A DNA stretch of 64,000 nt from positions 646,748 to 710,747 of the forward strand of contig JAJGOT010000450.1 of assembly GCA_022457155.1 (NCBI GenBank). Reading direction: 5' to 3'. The translations under genes and the position numbers were made by a program. Positions within the stretch are counted from its first letter, which is position 1; every line of letters starts with the position of its first letter. This document shows positions 21,484-33,772 of this stretch, piece after piece. The stretch is from Cladopsammia gracilis. Lineage: Eukaryota > Cnidaria > Anthozoa > Scleractinia > Dendrophylliidae. The notes beneath the pieces were generated by a model. That model was not told where the DNA came from and did no database searches. It saw only the letters and a list, made by a program, of their open reading frames with translations.

Positions 21484-24400
21484 ATGCATCTCTGGCTGCT
21501 GTTCCTAGCCGGGACTACTGTATGCGGCATTAGCCGTATTTCAGAACCCAATTTGCAAACTGTTAACTTTGCTGAGCCAATACACGGACGAAAGCTGACT
21601 GGCAACGCGATTAGAGCAATACAAGTGGATTCTGAAGAAACTTGTATCTTTGAGTGCGTCGAGGAAGAGAAATGCATTTCTTACAACTTTGAAACCTCGC
21701 AAAGAACAAAACTGAGGGACCGTTCAAGTGCCAGATCAGTAACTCTGATCGATTTGTTAGTATTGCTAACTTCACACAGGATGGGAATTTTAAATACGTA
21801 GGAATACAGGTACGTTAAAATTGAAGGTATGATTTCCGATGTACCACCTTTTTATCCTCTGATGATAAGGTTGGTGAAGGCGTTAGCTTTTTATCAAGCA
21901 AGCCTAGAAAAAAAAGGGTGACAACCTTCATGAATTCGAAAAATTACCATTCAGTTAAAGCTTTAATTTTCCAGCGGGCTAAAAGTCTTATATATTATAA
22001 TTTGTACTTATAACTTACGTGCTTCAAGGAAAAGCTGTTCTTGCTTGTTTTAAAATTAGTCGACTTTAAGCTGATTTTCTGCCTTCGTGGTGAAAAATGA
22101 AGTGGGAAAATGACTTGTAGCTGAAGTTGTTATGAAAGAGTATAGCACAGCTACCTACGTATTAATTCTCGGGGCTGGTTCTCGCTAGGGTACATACAGT
22201 TTGTATTACAAGAGAAAATATATATGATACATGTGTCGCCAAGGTAAGATAATGGCGAGATTAGCGATTAAATACCTACGAAAATAATTTGTACCAGAAA
22301 CAGAAATTTTTCCACAATTTAGTCGCAATAAAGGGTTAAAAATTCTATTAGTTGGTTTGTAGTTACCGCGTTGTTCTTTGAAAGTTTGAATCGTGAACTC
22401 TCCGCCGTTCTCTTGTGTTTTTTCCAAGGCAAGACACCATTGGGAACCAGGTTAACTGAACAAATGTGGGGCTAGTAATCTGAAATAAGCTCTTGTCATA
22501 TTCAAACGAGGTGTCTGTACAGGTCTGTACAGAAAACATACCCTCTAACCCACCCAGGAATTCCTGAGAACACGGCATTCAATAAAAATTGACCTAAATA
22601 AATTAAAAAATAAAAATTGGCCAAGAAGGAAATACATAAAGTGCCATGAGCCAAAGAACATGACAAAAAAAAATGATGTTTACTTTGACTAACGTTTGTT
22701 TGAAGTGCCGACTGATTATATAGAAAAGCTGGTTGCGATTTTAGTTTTAATTAGTATTCTGCTGCATTTCTTAAAATAATTCAAATAGCGGCTAACATTA
22801 AAACGACTTTGAAAATGAAAGAAAATAGCCCGGTTAAAATCGTAGTTGTCGAAAAGTGAATGGAATGGCTAATTCAGAAGAAAGTCGTTTGATAATTGCC
22901 ATTTTGAGAGTCGCTAACAATAACAATCTTAACCTAAAACTGCGATAAAATTATTGCCATCGCCGCGCACGTACGTTATTTTGTTAATGACTGCTGTCAG
23001 AAAAGATAAAACTCTTGCGATTAGGTTGGCTTTTAGCTATCAAAAGATATATTTTTACCCGTTCATAAACTTTGAATCTTATTTGGGATATTTTAATGTC
23101 TGCATACTTTATCTACATAACAATTTTTTATCAAATTCGAAACCAGTTTAACAACTAAGTGCAAATTTTAATGTTGTATATGATCGCTTTTGGCACGAAA
23201 ATGATTATCATATTTGTATATTTCAAAACAAATACAACCAAGCGGGTACCCTATTTTTAATATCTTCTTCGTTATTAAATTGTGTGAAGCGCAATATAAT
23301 CATGCAAAGCGTTGTGTTTACGACTTTATGTCCAAACATGCCAATCAATATCGTATTGGATGCTTAATTAAGTTTTGCAAACCCTACCTGCACGAGGGTT
23401 GCATCGTTGGAATACTTGGAGAGCCTCGTTATCCGATCCCGATGAATGGAGCAATGGACCTACAGTCGGACCTCTATTAAGCGGCCACCCTCGGGACTTT
23501 GAAAACTGGCCGCTTAATAGAGGTTGGCCGTTTAATAGAGGTACAGTATAAATTGGATAGAAATGGCAGTCAACGTAATTTTATTGCCTCTATATAGCAA
23601 AAGGCTTGTTGAAAAGTGAACATATGTGAAGATAAATGCAAAAACATTGAAACAAAAATATTTGCGCATTTCAAGTCCGTGCAAAGTTCTAAGTACAGTA
23701 TTTTTTGGTGTTGAGTAGGTACAGAAAAATATGCAAATCCGTGTAACAAAACATCAAGTTTCTTAGGCCTTTTTTGCACCAATAGTCTGTAAAAATTTTA
23801 GCTCAAAATATTTCACGGACGATTTATTTAAAATAATCCGTCACTGCTGTTTGCCGTTGTGGAGCTCGGAGTTGTAACGAGAAGATCAAGTCATTTGCCT
23901 TTCCGATTGATAGGGCAAGGTCCTGGTAACCGTGAAACTGGGCAAGTGGAGATTAAATTGCAGTTTTTATTGTTATCAGTTATCACCTTCATATTATCTG
24001 TCACCATTTCGCTTGAAAAGATGATTTGCTGGCCGCTTAATAGAGGTAAGAATACAGTAAATACTGAACTTGCAATAGCAAAAAGGTGGCCGCGGCCGCT
24101 TAATAGAGGTGGCCGTTGAATAGAGGTATCGAATACAGCACTTTACTGACAAATAATTCGGGACTTTGGAAAGTGGCCGCTTAATGGAGGGTGGCCGCTT
24201 AATAGGTGTCCGACTGTATGTTATGAGGATTTTGACGTTTTCGTTTTCCAAATTAAACTTAATAGCTGATATCTTCCTCTTGGTGTTCTATATGTTAATT
24301 TGGGGTTTTGGTTTTGTGTTGTCCTGGTTCCAGGAGGCTTTGGCTGGAGTCTTGGGGTCCTATAATTTTGCATTCAGTCCCTAGCCCACCTTCACCCAAA

Positions 24401-27400
24401 ATGCTGTGCGCGCCGTGATCTCTTTCTGTGCTGAATTTCGTGTAACACGAAATTCACGCTTGAATGCGTGCAACCAATCATATCATGAATATGAACAATG
24501 GAGCATTTCAAAACAAAAACAAACGACCGCAACGTCTTTTGGGTGAAAGTGGGCCTTTGAACAAACGCAAGGCGATAAACTTGAAAAAAAAAAATGACTG
24601 AAGTCTGCAGCCCAAAATGCAGTTATTTATACTCTTGGAGCAGTAGTAGAGTACTTTTAAACAAAACTGGACCATTATAGCTGGGTTTCCACTGATATAA
24701 ATATGTACTTTTGGGCTTTTTAAAGTGACATTTAACACTAAAAATGGTGATACAGCCTAAAATCGAGGTATATACTTCATTGTAACACACCATATAGGGA
24801 TCCTATCATATAGGGATCCTAAAAACTCATTTTAAAATGGTTAGCTTTTATTTACTGTTATGGGTAGTGATATCCATAACAGTAAATAAAAGCTAACCAT
24901 TTTAAAATGAGTTTTTAGCCCTAAGTAAGTGCCGGATTCTTTGACGTGCATAAATTAAAACTGCCATGAAGTATATACCAAAATCGAATGCATAACTCAT
25001 TACTTTTAGCGAGTGGTTTCATCTTTCTGTAACAATGCTGTTTGCTTTTTTCCATTTCATTCAGGGTCTGGAAGGGAAGGGGGGAGGATGGAGGGGTCTG
25101 GATCCCGAATCACGGGCTATTTTTTGTAAACTAGCTCCCGAATCACGTAGCTTGTTTTTGTCATTTCCCAAATTCCGCATATATCCTGTTTCTGGCCTGT
25201 AGCGCCTTTATTTACTTGAGAGAAAATTACTACAGGATTTTTCTCCAAGGCCTTTGCCTCGGGCGATTTCATTAAATTGGGTCTTGAAGGTGTGGAAAAC
25301 CTTGTCGTTTTCTATGCTGATTGGACCATTGAACTTTTTCTTTATGGATGGGCTGGCTACTCACTGTACAGATTCTGGAGTCAGAAAAAATGAGACCAGA
25401 ACCCTAACTGTGGAATTACTGTTTTAATTTACTTTATTTATCACATGTGATAGGCTTAAACCGCCCGTTGTGACATGTTGTGAGAGTTAAAAAGTTTTCG
25501 ATTCTTGGCTTTCACTTACGTCATATCAAAATTCAGAAGCATTAAAAAATATATTTCGAATCCAAAATGTTTATGGAACTGTAAATAATTTAAAACTACA
25601 CATCTTGGCCAAATTTTGAAGCGCAAAAGCATTTCGTTCAAGAGTTATAGGCGAACGAGTATTAGATATTTTTAGTAAGAAATGTATGGAGCGGCCATCT
25701 TTGTGCCCCTGAGAGGGACACAAAGATGGCGGCCAAAAATTCAAAGTCTTAATTACACCAAAAATCACATCCAAAAATATTGTATTTGCTATAAGCTCAA
25801 TTAACTCGGCTTATAAGCACTTATAATGCAAACAATAACTTTCAGCTGATTCAATTTTGTTTATTTTCGCGGCTTATCTGAAATAGCGTGACGCATTGCG
25901 TGACACATTTAAAACCTTTGTAAATCGAAAGCAAAACATCGTTAAAACCTTAAACTTTTTGTGAAAGATTATAACACTTGTATCAACATACCATGTTAGA
26001 AACAGCTTTCTAGGACGTTTTCTTTAGATTTTTTAATTTTTGTTACGTCATGTGAAAGCCAAGAATAGGTTGCCATAAAACATGACAAAAATGTGAGTGT
26101 GAATGTATAATTTTACGGAATTTATCGGTGGAAATACGTATTAGTAAGAAAAGAATCCTTATGTAGCGTGTTCCCGCCAGAATCGTTTCAATTTGAAGGA
26201 AAACGAAAACTGAAGAAGATTTTCGCGATAGGAATGACAAAATGGTCGAAATTAAAACCTGAAATTCGTTACTTTAAACTCGCATCACTCTGAATAATGG
26301 GTAAACTTCATTAGTCTTTAATTTGTGTTCTATATTTATTTTTATTTTAATGAACAGAGTGCCTGTGAGAAAGATAGCTCAACTTGTGGTGACAACGGAG
26401 TGTGTATTCCTAACTATCAAGATGACAGCGTACGATATCGATGCATTTGTGACGATGGATATACGGGAAAACTTTGCAGTAAGCTATATATATATATATT
26501 ACTAAACTTACCGGTGCTTAAAAAAGCCCCACAGGGGAGTGGCGATAAAGTACTGTATTGTAAAGCAATGTTTGACACAACGTACTCCCAACGCTCTTGG
26601 AAATAATTTGTCTCTGACACCGCCTACCACATTTTAGTTCAATTCTACTCTCTCCAACAACATCTTCGACTGCAACTTTTCTTTTGTCCGTTCTGACACA
26701 AAGTTTTGTCCGATAATAATAACCTCCCCCAGCAATAAACGCCCCTCAGCCACAATTAGAAAAAAGCGCCCCCCTCCCCCTCCATTTTTTTTTCTAGGCT
26801 AGTACTGGGACAATAAATGTTGAGTATATAGAATTTGTTGTGTTATCACACGTCTTTTTATTTAAAATCTTTGGTAACTTACGAATACCATTTGTGTCGC
26901 TATTAGAACTGATATAACTATAAGAACAGCATTATATTGCTGATACGGAAAACTTGTACCTTGACAAAAAAAAAAAAAATTCACCATCTGGCCACGAATT
27001 GGAAAAAAGTAAATAACAACCTCGTTCCCAGGGTCTTCTCCTTCCCGTCCCCTGGAGCGAGAGAGAGAAGGGACGGGAAGGAAAAGACCCTGGGAACGAG
27101 GTTGAGTAAATAAGCGCACCTTAACCGCGGTCAAACGAGAGAAACTTTGCAAAAGTTAAGCAAAGTACTTAAAAGTTAAGGTTGTCATTTTCACTGTTTA
27201 AGTTTAATATATTGCCAATACACTGTCAATTTACCAAACGTTTTGAAAGTTTACCAAAAAAGTTCTAAGCGTTTAAAAACTGTGAACTGCAGAATTGTCG
27301 GCACCATTTGTCAACATAATTTAGATCAGGCGCAAAGAGTTTTGGTCAGTTTTCAACGGAAGAAAGCTCATTATTTTGAGAAAAATTAAAAGATAGTAAC

Positions 27401-30400
27401 GTCAACTAATTTTTTTATACATCCTTGCCCATATTTCCATTTAATATTAAATAAAATCCCACTAAATAAAACGAAAAACGCCTCGGGCGTTTGATCGCCG
27501 TGGAAAGCGCACCATGCCTCATCCTAAATTTAGCGATTATTTACAGTATCAAAGGTGTTGGGGACAAGTTACAAGAAACATTGCGTTGTGTAATTCCAGC
27601 TTCAGCATGGGACATGACAAGGTGGATTGCTATTCCCTTTGATATGGATAAGCTTAGTAGTCATTCCACATTAATAAATATAACCTTTTAGGTTTCTCAA
27701 ATAATTGCGGGCCTTCGCGTTATTTTAAAGTCGGAATTGCCCAGAGGGAGGTTTTTAAATATATAAAAGTGAAATACGACAAAAACAAGTTAGGATGTTT
27801 TAGCTGGATCAAGAAAGGTATTATAAAGTGAAGATGATTTTTCCCCACAACATTTTTGCGCTTTTCAATAACACGCAAATTATGAAGTTCAAAACCGCAA
27901 CCAACGGTTTCGTCCTTCACTGCCGCAAATATCTTAGCGAACGTCTCAGAGAACAACGATATTTACGCAAAATGGTCAAAAGGTCATGTTTGTGTGATGT
28001 GATTGGCGGATTTCGATCCTTTTTGTCATTTTCTGTTTCTGTCAGTTTCTATATTTTAAGTTTATTGGGTAGGCGCGGCGCTTCGCATAGAGCTTCTCGT
28101 CCCGTTCGCGCCTTATCCAATTGGTCCAAATTGTAAGTTTGTGTCTACTAAAGTTGAAAAAAAAAAATGGTTGTCCGCATAAATATGATTGACGTTATCG
28201 TAAAACGTAACACTAAGTTGGGGTTTGGACTTCAGAGTTGTAAGGAGCAGTTATTACCCATCTTTAACCGTCAGAACCCAAAAGCTGTACCCAACTCCTA
28301 CAAGATGGCGTAACGTCCAATGGCGTGTACACCATCAATCCAGATGGCGGCAAACCGATCCAAGTGATATGTGACATGACCACGAACGGTGGAGGTTGGA
28401 TCGTTTTTCAGAGACGTTTGGACGGTTCTGTTGATTTTTATCGTGAGTGGGCATCCTACAAGAACGGATTTGGAGATCTGAACGGCGAGTTTTGGCTTGG
28501 AAACGACAACCTTCACCGTTTGACAGCCAGCGACAACGTCACGCTGAGAGTGGACCTGGAGGACTTTGAGGGAAACATCACATACGCTGAGTACACGATT
28601 TTTAAGGTGGCAGACGAGGGGAATAAGTATCAGCTTTTGATTGGAGGATACAATGGCACCTCCGGTGACTCGATGGCATACCAAAAGTAAGACAAACTTT
28701 TCAATTTGATATAAAGTTAGAAATAGGACATTAAGTATTGAGAAAGTAAACGTCCCAAACGACACGAGCATCAAACAGAAGTCAGGTGTTTCTCTTTATG
28801 TCACTATGCTGGTTCTGACAAGGAAATACGGATGCTCTTCTTTCAAAATATGTGCACTTATGTCCATAACCTGCAAGCTGTGTCAAATCTTACAAATCTC
28901 ACGATATTTCGCTTCAATCTGTCAAGATTTACAGATTTGACAATTATGTTTTCGACACATTTCCGCGGGATGTACAAATTTTACGATTTTCGGTAGTTTT
29001 CTACTCCGACATAAGTATTTTCGAGTGTTCTCTGGATTGAAAGAAAGAACATATTTCGCAGTTGAAATTCTTGGAAAAATAACATTGTCGTTTGGAGGTT
29101 TTTCCTATCAGCTGCAGGAGACTGACAGCTCTACTAACTGCAGATGTTTCTTAAAAAGTGTTTAACAGTGAGTTTATAGGAGCTTGTTTAAGTGTCGTTC
29201 ATAAACTGCGAGATTTCTGGAGAAATGTGAAGTAAAATAGAAAACAGTTATCCTCTAAATTAAAGCCACCCGTTCCGTTTTTGTAGCGCTTAATGCAAAA
29301 TTGTGCTCGGATAATTTGAAGACGTTGGACTACTTTTAGTTTCTTGGGGGGACGGGGAGGGAGGGGGGGGGGGACGGGGGTGGGGAGGGAGGAGTGGGGT
29401 TGGGTTCTCCCATATAAAGTGACGGGAAGTGACCATCGTACTTTTTAGAAATTGGAATTCGTGGCTTGGTACTGATTTAAAGGTTGGTAAGGCTATTTCG
29501 AAAATATTCATTGTCAGAGTTATTCTTATATGTATTAAGCCCGGCCTGTTAAATCGATGACAATCGATCATCGGAAATCCAATCGATCAATCGATATCAA
29601 TCGATAAAATTAGTTAATTGATATCGATTGATATCGGCCAATCGATGATCAATCGATAATCACAAAAAATGTCCCGCAAATTATCGATTTTATCGATTTT
29701 TGCGTATTTTCTCGGACCTCGTGTAACAAAATTCCGAACACAATCTCTGGTCAAATCACGCTGCATCGCGAGCAGGAAGTTACTCTTGTGATATCCGATG
29801 TCGTTGTGAAAGGGTACCAGGAGTGTTCATTTACTGTTGCAATTATGACGAGAGAAAAGAACGACTACTTCACCTCCTACTGCACCTTTTGTTCCTCTTG
29901 GAATTAACTAGCAAATATCTGGACGTTTTTGACTTTTTGTTTTCACTAACTGTTATGGAGACTATTCGCATGACAATGTTTTTGCTTGAAGCCGTTTATT
30001 CAGTTATTGTCCTAGCACAGCTTTTCCAACTGATATGTGTAGCTTTTCTGTTTGCTCGCGTAAATCGTGCCTCGTTTCTGATGAATAATGGCGATCAGCA
30101 CGTTGTTCCCGTTGTTTAATTTCATTAACAACTGTTCTGTTATCGAAATAAAATCATTTCATTGCTGATTTGAGTGTCATAACATGATTAAAATACAACA
30201 CGGATGACTATCGATGGCAATCGATAAAATCGATATCAATTAATCGATTTTATTGGAAATCGATGGTCAATCGAATTATCACAAAAACATACGTCATCGA
30301 TTGATCATCGACTTCCAATATCAATTGATTAACTGGCATCGATTGATATCGATTGATATCGATTTCATCGATCATCGATTTTATTGATTTAACAGGCCGG

Positions 30401-30834
30401 GGTATTAAGCCAGAAATGCCGACAGGAACAACTTTAATTTCCAGAACGCATTGGTACCTCATATTGGTATCGCATTGGTACCTCATATTGGCAGATATAA
30501 ATGTGAACCACACCCACCATTACCGACGATCACCTCCGTCAATTTAGTATGGAAGTTCCTCCCGGGCCCTAATTATTCAATTGTTTTTCTTGTTTTATTT
30601 GTTAGTGGTATGCAGTTTTCTACAAAAGACAACGACAACGACAGGGATGCGGGTGGCAGCTGTGCTACGAGACATGACGGCGCTTGGTGGTACAACCACT
30701 GTCATTACTCCAACCTGAACGGTTTATACCTGAAGGGGCATTATAATTCGGACGCCAATGGTGTTGCATGGGAAGACTTTAGAGGGTACCAATATTCACT
30801 GAAACGCACGGAGATGAAAGTGAAGCCCAATTAG
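21484..30834 (+). CDS. PAN/apple-EGF-fibrinogen-related protein (paralogue B), frameshifted
   Basis: Four exons: 21484-21809, 26358-26478, 28275-28686, 30606-30834. GT-AG borders and intron phases 0, 1 and 2 match paralogue A. Domains follow the same order: signal peptide ([15 protein letters not shown]), PAN, six-Cys EGF (CGDNGVC...[12 protein letters not shown]) and fibrinogen domain ([53 protein letters not shown], stop at 30832). The acidic calcium loop (DNDNDRD) is kept. Compared with A, two extra bases (GC, 21699-21700) shift the PAN exon and bring a stop at 21799-21801, before the splice donor. Past the insertion the other frame continues the domain to the donor. Without those two bases the reading would be 361 aa. 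It may be a young pseudogene, an allele, or a sequencing error. Introns are long (4548, 1796 and 1919 bp). Confidence 0.82.
21810..23460 (+). other. first part of intron 1 of paralogue B
   Basis: Intronic AT-rich sequence. No TIR element or coding remnant was recognised in this stretch; the open frames are short and unlike known families. Confidence 0.4.
23463..24216. mobile_element. 754-bp Tc1/mariner/pogo-type non-autonomous element
   Basis: The termini CAGTCGGACCTCTATTAAGC and GCTTAATAGGTGTCCGACTG are inverted and flanked by TA on both sides (23461-23462, 24217-24218). Variants of GGCCGCTTAATAGAGG repeat several times near each end (about 23502, 23526, 24031, 24097 and 24175). The TA duplication and CAGT start fit the Tc1/mariner/pogo group. 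No transposase frame is present. It sits in intron 1 of paralogue B. Confidence 0.75.
24767..24979. mobile_element. 213-bp near-perfect foldback
   Basis: The outer ends GGTATATACTTCAT and ATGAAGTATATACC are inverted. Inside, 24819-24918 is an almost exact palindrome with about 45-bp arms (CTAAAAACTCATTTTAAAAT and its mirror) around a GTAGTGATAT centre. It lies in intron 1 of paralogue B. Confidence 0.8.
25560..25665. repeat. dispersed repeat shared with 60245-60365
   Basis: TTTAAAACTACACATCTTGG, AAATTTTGAAGCGCAA and GAGTTATAGGCGAACGAGTA are found as the reverse complement near 60258-60340. A short palindrome, GGCCATCTTTGTGCCC/GGGACACAAAGATGGC, follows at 25692-25733. Confidence 0.6.
27017..27104. 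mobile_element. 88-bp MITE with 9-bp target duplication
   Basis: CAACCTCGTTCCCAGGGTCT at the left and AGACCCTGGGAACGAGGTTG at the right are inverted, with stems of about 37 bp around a GAGAGAGAG-like loop. AGTAAATAA flanks both sides (27008-27016, 27105-27113). A 9-bp duplication is typical of Mutator-like elements. It is intronic in paralogue B. Confidence 0.8.
29341..29400. repeat. G-rich tract with quadruplex potential
   Basis: A run of G-blocks of three or more, separated by single A, T or C bases, lies on the transcribed gene's plus strand in intron 3 of paralogue B. The density of G-runs meets the simple G3+N1-7 pattern several times. Confidence 0.55.
29540..30401. mobile_element. 862-bp TIR element with ATCGAT-dense ends, 8-bp target duplication
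   Basis: The left end CCCGGCCTGTTAAATCGAT is mirrored, with a short interruption, at the right end (ATTTAACAGGCCGGG). GTATTAAG flanks it on both sides (29532-29539, 30402-30409). Both subterminal zones (29553-29700 and 30208-30385) are packed with ATCGAT/ATCAATCGAT motifs. The centre holds a 98-codon frame (29823-30119) without recognisable domains. An 8-bp duplication suggests hAT or P-like ancestry. It lies in intron 3 of paralogue B. Confidence 0.78.
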
Positions 30835-30956
30835 TGATCTTTTGAAACGAAACTTTTTTTTTAGTTTCGACCTTTACTTGTTTGCCATTAGGGTGCAAAT
30901 GGGTTACATTGCTGTTTTAATATGTGATTACAATGATACTTTCGCCTAACTATCTG

Positions 30957-31020
30957 GGCCCGGTTGTTCGAAAGCCGGTTAACGCTAACCCAGGATTAAA
31001 ACTTAACCGAGGATCGAATT
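30957..31020. repeat. GGGCCCGGTTGTTC-type repeat terminus
   Basis: GGCCCGGTTGTTCGAAAGCC at 30958 resembles GGGCCCCGGTTGTTCAAAAG at 63074. Both are followed by small palindromes (GTTAACGCTAAC; GGATAGCGCTATCC), the usual look of one dispersed element end. Confidence 0.5.
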
Positions 31021-31191
31021 TCTCTCGTTAGAAGTGTTTTCAAAAGCTAATTATAAGTTACATGCGAAGACAAGTCAGAGACGAAACAAAAGGGCAAAAT
31101 ATTTTCGAAAAATCTCCATTCATTTATTATTTAAAACCACTAATGAGTCTAATGAAAGGATCCATTATTTAAGAAAAATAGAATATTGGCT

Positions 31192-31735
31192 TTAAAGTGT
31201 ATATGACAGTGATTTTTTTATTTGCTTGATCGAATCTACATGATGTTCTGATAAGAAAATGGAAAAAAAATTCGATATCGATTTTCCTTCTCCGCGTTTT
31301 GGCCGTCTGAAAACGTGAAATTTCACTTCCGGTGTGTTACAAAACCGCGCAAGAAGAAAGACTGGAAATAGTCCGCTGTGACGTCAATACAAGAATGCCA
31401 GTGTCGCCATTTCTCAGTTCCTCCGTTTTTTGGTGCGTGTTGCTACAACCATAGACAACACACCTTAATAGAACCATGTTTCTTCCTCAGGGCGCATCAA
31501 AAAATGTGAGAAACTGAGAAACCTCGACACCGGTATTGACGTCACAGCGGACTATTTCCAGTCTTTCTTCTTGCGCAGTTTTGTAACACACCGGAAGTGA
31601 AATTTCACGTTTTTAGACGGCTACAAGGCAGAGAAGAAAAATCAATATCAATTTTTTTGTTTCCATTTTTTTATCAGAACATCATGTAGATTCGATCAAG
31701 CAAATAAAAAAAAATCATTGTCATATACACTTTAA
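31192..31735. mobile_element. 544-bp foldback element
   Basis: TTAAAGTGTATATGACA at the left mirrors TGTCATATACACTTTAA at the right. Long inner pairs follow: GATCGAATCTACATGATG, AAATTTCACTTCCGGTGTG, and TAGTCCGCTGTGACGTCAAT with their mirrors. Arms are about 230 bp. No coding frame. It is intergenic between paralogue B and ALDH. Confidence 0.8.
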
Positions 31736-32699
31736 GTAAATTTGTTTTTATCTGCTTCGTTGGAGATGGCAATATGCCACGACTGTAATTAAGTTTTTCG
31801 CACTCGGTAGACGCCTTTATCGATCTTTCTTGTGCTTGTAAAGTAAATTGAATGATTGTTAGACCAAGCATATTTGGAAATATTTCATTTTTTATTTTAT
31901 TTATTCCATGTTTCAAGTTGCAAAGCAAGACACTTCCACAAGAATTTCGTTCTGAAAAATTTAGACCAGTGCGCAATTGATTTGCAAACGCAATGTTGTC
32001 CACAAGACACGTTTTTTTAGCGCTTCGTGTCCGGAAATCCGAGAACAAATCAAATTAGCAAAATACAATAATCGCTTTGAGTTTATAGCGTTTTAAAGCT
32101 GATTCGGACGTTCGAATTTACTGACGTCGTAAAAATTTCGAGAATTCATTTTATTACCAAATGGTTTCTATATTTAGATAGCCAGCTCTATAAGCTTTAA
32201 TTTGATCTCTGGGTTTAGGTATATGAAGTGTAATCTTAAGACGCTAGAGCTGTTATACTGGAGACACCCCCGAAGATACACGGTAACCTTAACTCAGCGT
32301 CATGTATCGCACTGTAAGTTTTAAAACCCAAACCTCGTCCCAGAGAGAGGAGGAGGTGGGGGTGGGGGTGTAAGTCATTATTCGGCCCATCATTCAAACA
32401 TAATTAAAGATTTGTAGGTATTATTGTATTGACAAAACTGGATAAATAAAACATGGCATTGCTTCATGAATTTTGTGTGATTTTTCTAAATAACGTTAGG
32501 TTATTGTTTTCTACCAAACCACTGAAATTGCGGTTAAATTTTAAATTCCACTCTGACTACGACAAAAATATATATTTATTTTACGATTTTGTTTTACTTC
32601 AATTCATTCAGTGAGTTCATAATTAGACAAATTGCTACAATTTTGAATGATATAAGGTTACTAAGCTTGGAAGTATAGTAAGTGGTTGAAAACCGGTTG

Positions 32700-32925
32700 A
32701 GTCTAAAAGCTCAGAAGGAGGTCAGACACCTTAATGAGAATATATAACGGAATAACTGGTTAGCTTTCAGTTGAGGTTAGGATTAGCAGTTTATATCGTT
32801 AAATTTAGGCCTAAACAACCCGCGAAGCTAGGTGGTACCCTGATACGGTAGGCTATGTAAGCCTAAGCCTAGCTAAGGTCACATTTCAATCCTGAGTGGG
32901 GATTTTAGATTTTCTTTCATATATC
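32700..32925 (+). mobile_element. copy D of the tRNA-like TIR family
   Basis: Shares GACACCTTAATGAGA, TATATAACGGA, ACTGGTTAGCTTTCAGTTGA, AAGCTAGGTGGTAC, CGGTAGGCTATGTAAGCC and TCAATCCTGAGTGGGGATTT with the copies at 57.8-59.3 kb. The right terminus is not found, so it appears truncated. Confidence 0.65.
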
Positions 32926-33203
32926 CCGTTTATAGATTGCAGGCTAAGCCTGTGAATGTGCTTGACAACGAAGCGCGATGTGTCACACTATAGTCAGTTT
33001 AGACCACAGCGTGCGTTATACAATCAGGTCACGCTCTCTCTCGTCCGCAGAGGCTCCTATCAGTAAAGAACAGTAAAATATAAAATGGGAGCGCGGGGAA
33101 CGATGGGCCGCGCGTTTTTTGCCAAGCGTGGAGCGTGACTAGGAGGCCTCTGCGGCGGAGAGAAGGTCACGCTATAGTCAAAATTTTGGGGTAAAAACGT
33201 AAA

Positions 33204-33620
33204 GGCGCTGTTACACTAGGCAATGTTTCGTGCAACTTGTCTCGCAATTTTGTTGCGACACAAGTTGCATGAAAAATTGCCCAATGTAACATACCCCGCA
33301 ACAAACATTTCTCGCGATTTTTTTGTTGCCGCGATCGTTGCGAGAAGTAGAAGTCGGTTCTACTTTTCGCAACGACTCTCGCCACGCCGCAACGAATTTT
33401 TCAAGCGTTGCGCAGTGTAACATGTTTCTTGCAACTTGTGTCGCAACGTTTTGTGACTTTAGCCAATGAAATTGCTCCTTTCACCGTCGGGTGAGACAAA
33501 TTGCAAGAAACATTGCCCAGTGTAACACCCTCCAGGCAACTTGTCTCGCAGCATCGCAACGCACGCTTTTTAGTTGTTGCGAGACAAGTTGCACGAAATA
33601 TTGCCTAGTGTAACAGCGCC
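33204..33620. mobile_element. 417-bp MITE, GGCGCTGTTACACTAGGCAA termini
   Basis: GGCGCTGTTACACTAGGCAA at 33204 is the exact reverse complement of TTGCCTAGTGTAACAGCGCC ending at 33620. The TIR extends to about 45 bp (TTTCGTGCAACTTGTCTCGC). Internal partial copies (AATGTTTCTTGCAACTTG, about 33421; GTGTAAC) make it a chain of related arms. Confidence 0.75.
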
Positions 33621-33772
33621 TCAAAGTAAGGAATCGGAAAACTGCGCGACTGAATACTAAAACTACGCCACACGATGTCAGGTACGAAAAATTAAACGGG
33701 TATTAATTAAACGGATATTTATTTATTTTTCATGTTTTGGTTCATTCCGACTTTTAGGATTTCACGCTCAAG

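Noticed and set aside
28298..28774. 158-codon minus-strand frame
   Set aside because: It is the antisense of the first fibrinogen exon of paralogue B.
29823..30119. 98-codon ORF as a host membrane protein
   Set aside because: It lies inside a TIR element within an intron, and its hydrophobic look comes from T-rich sequence. No start context or homology is visible.
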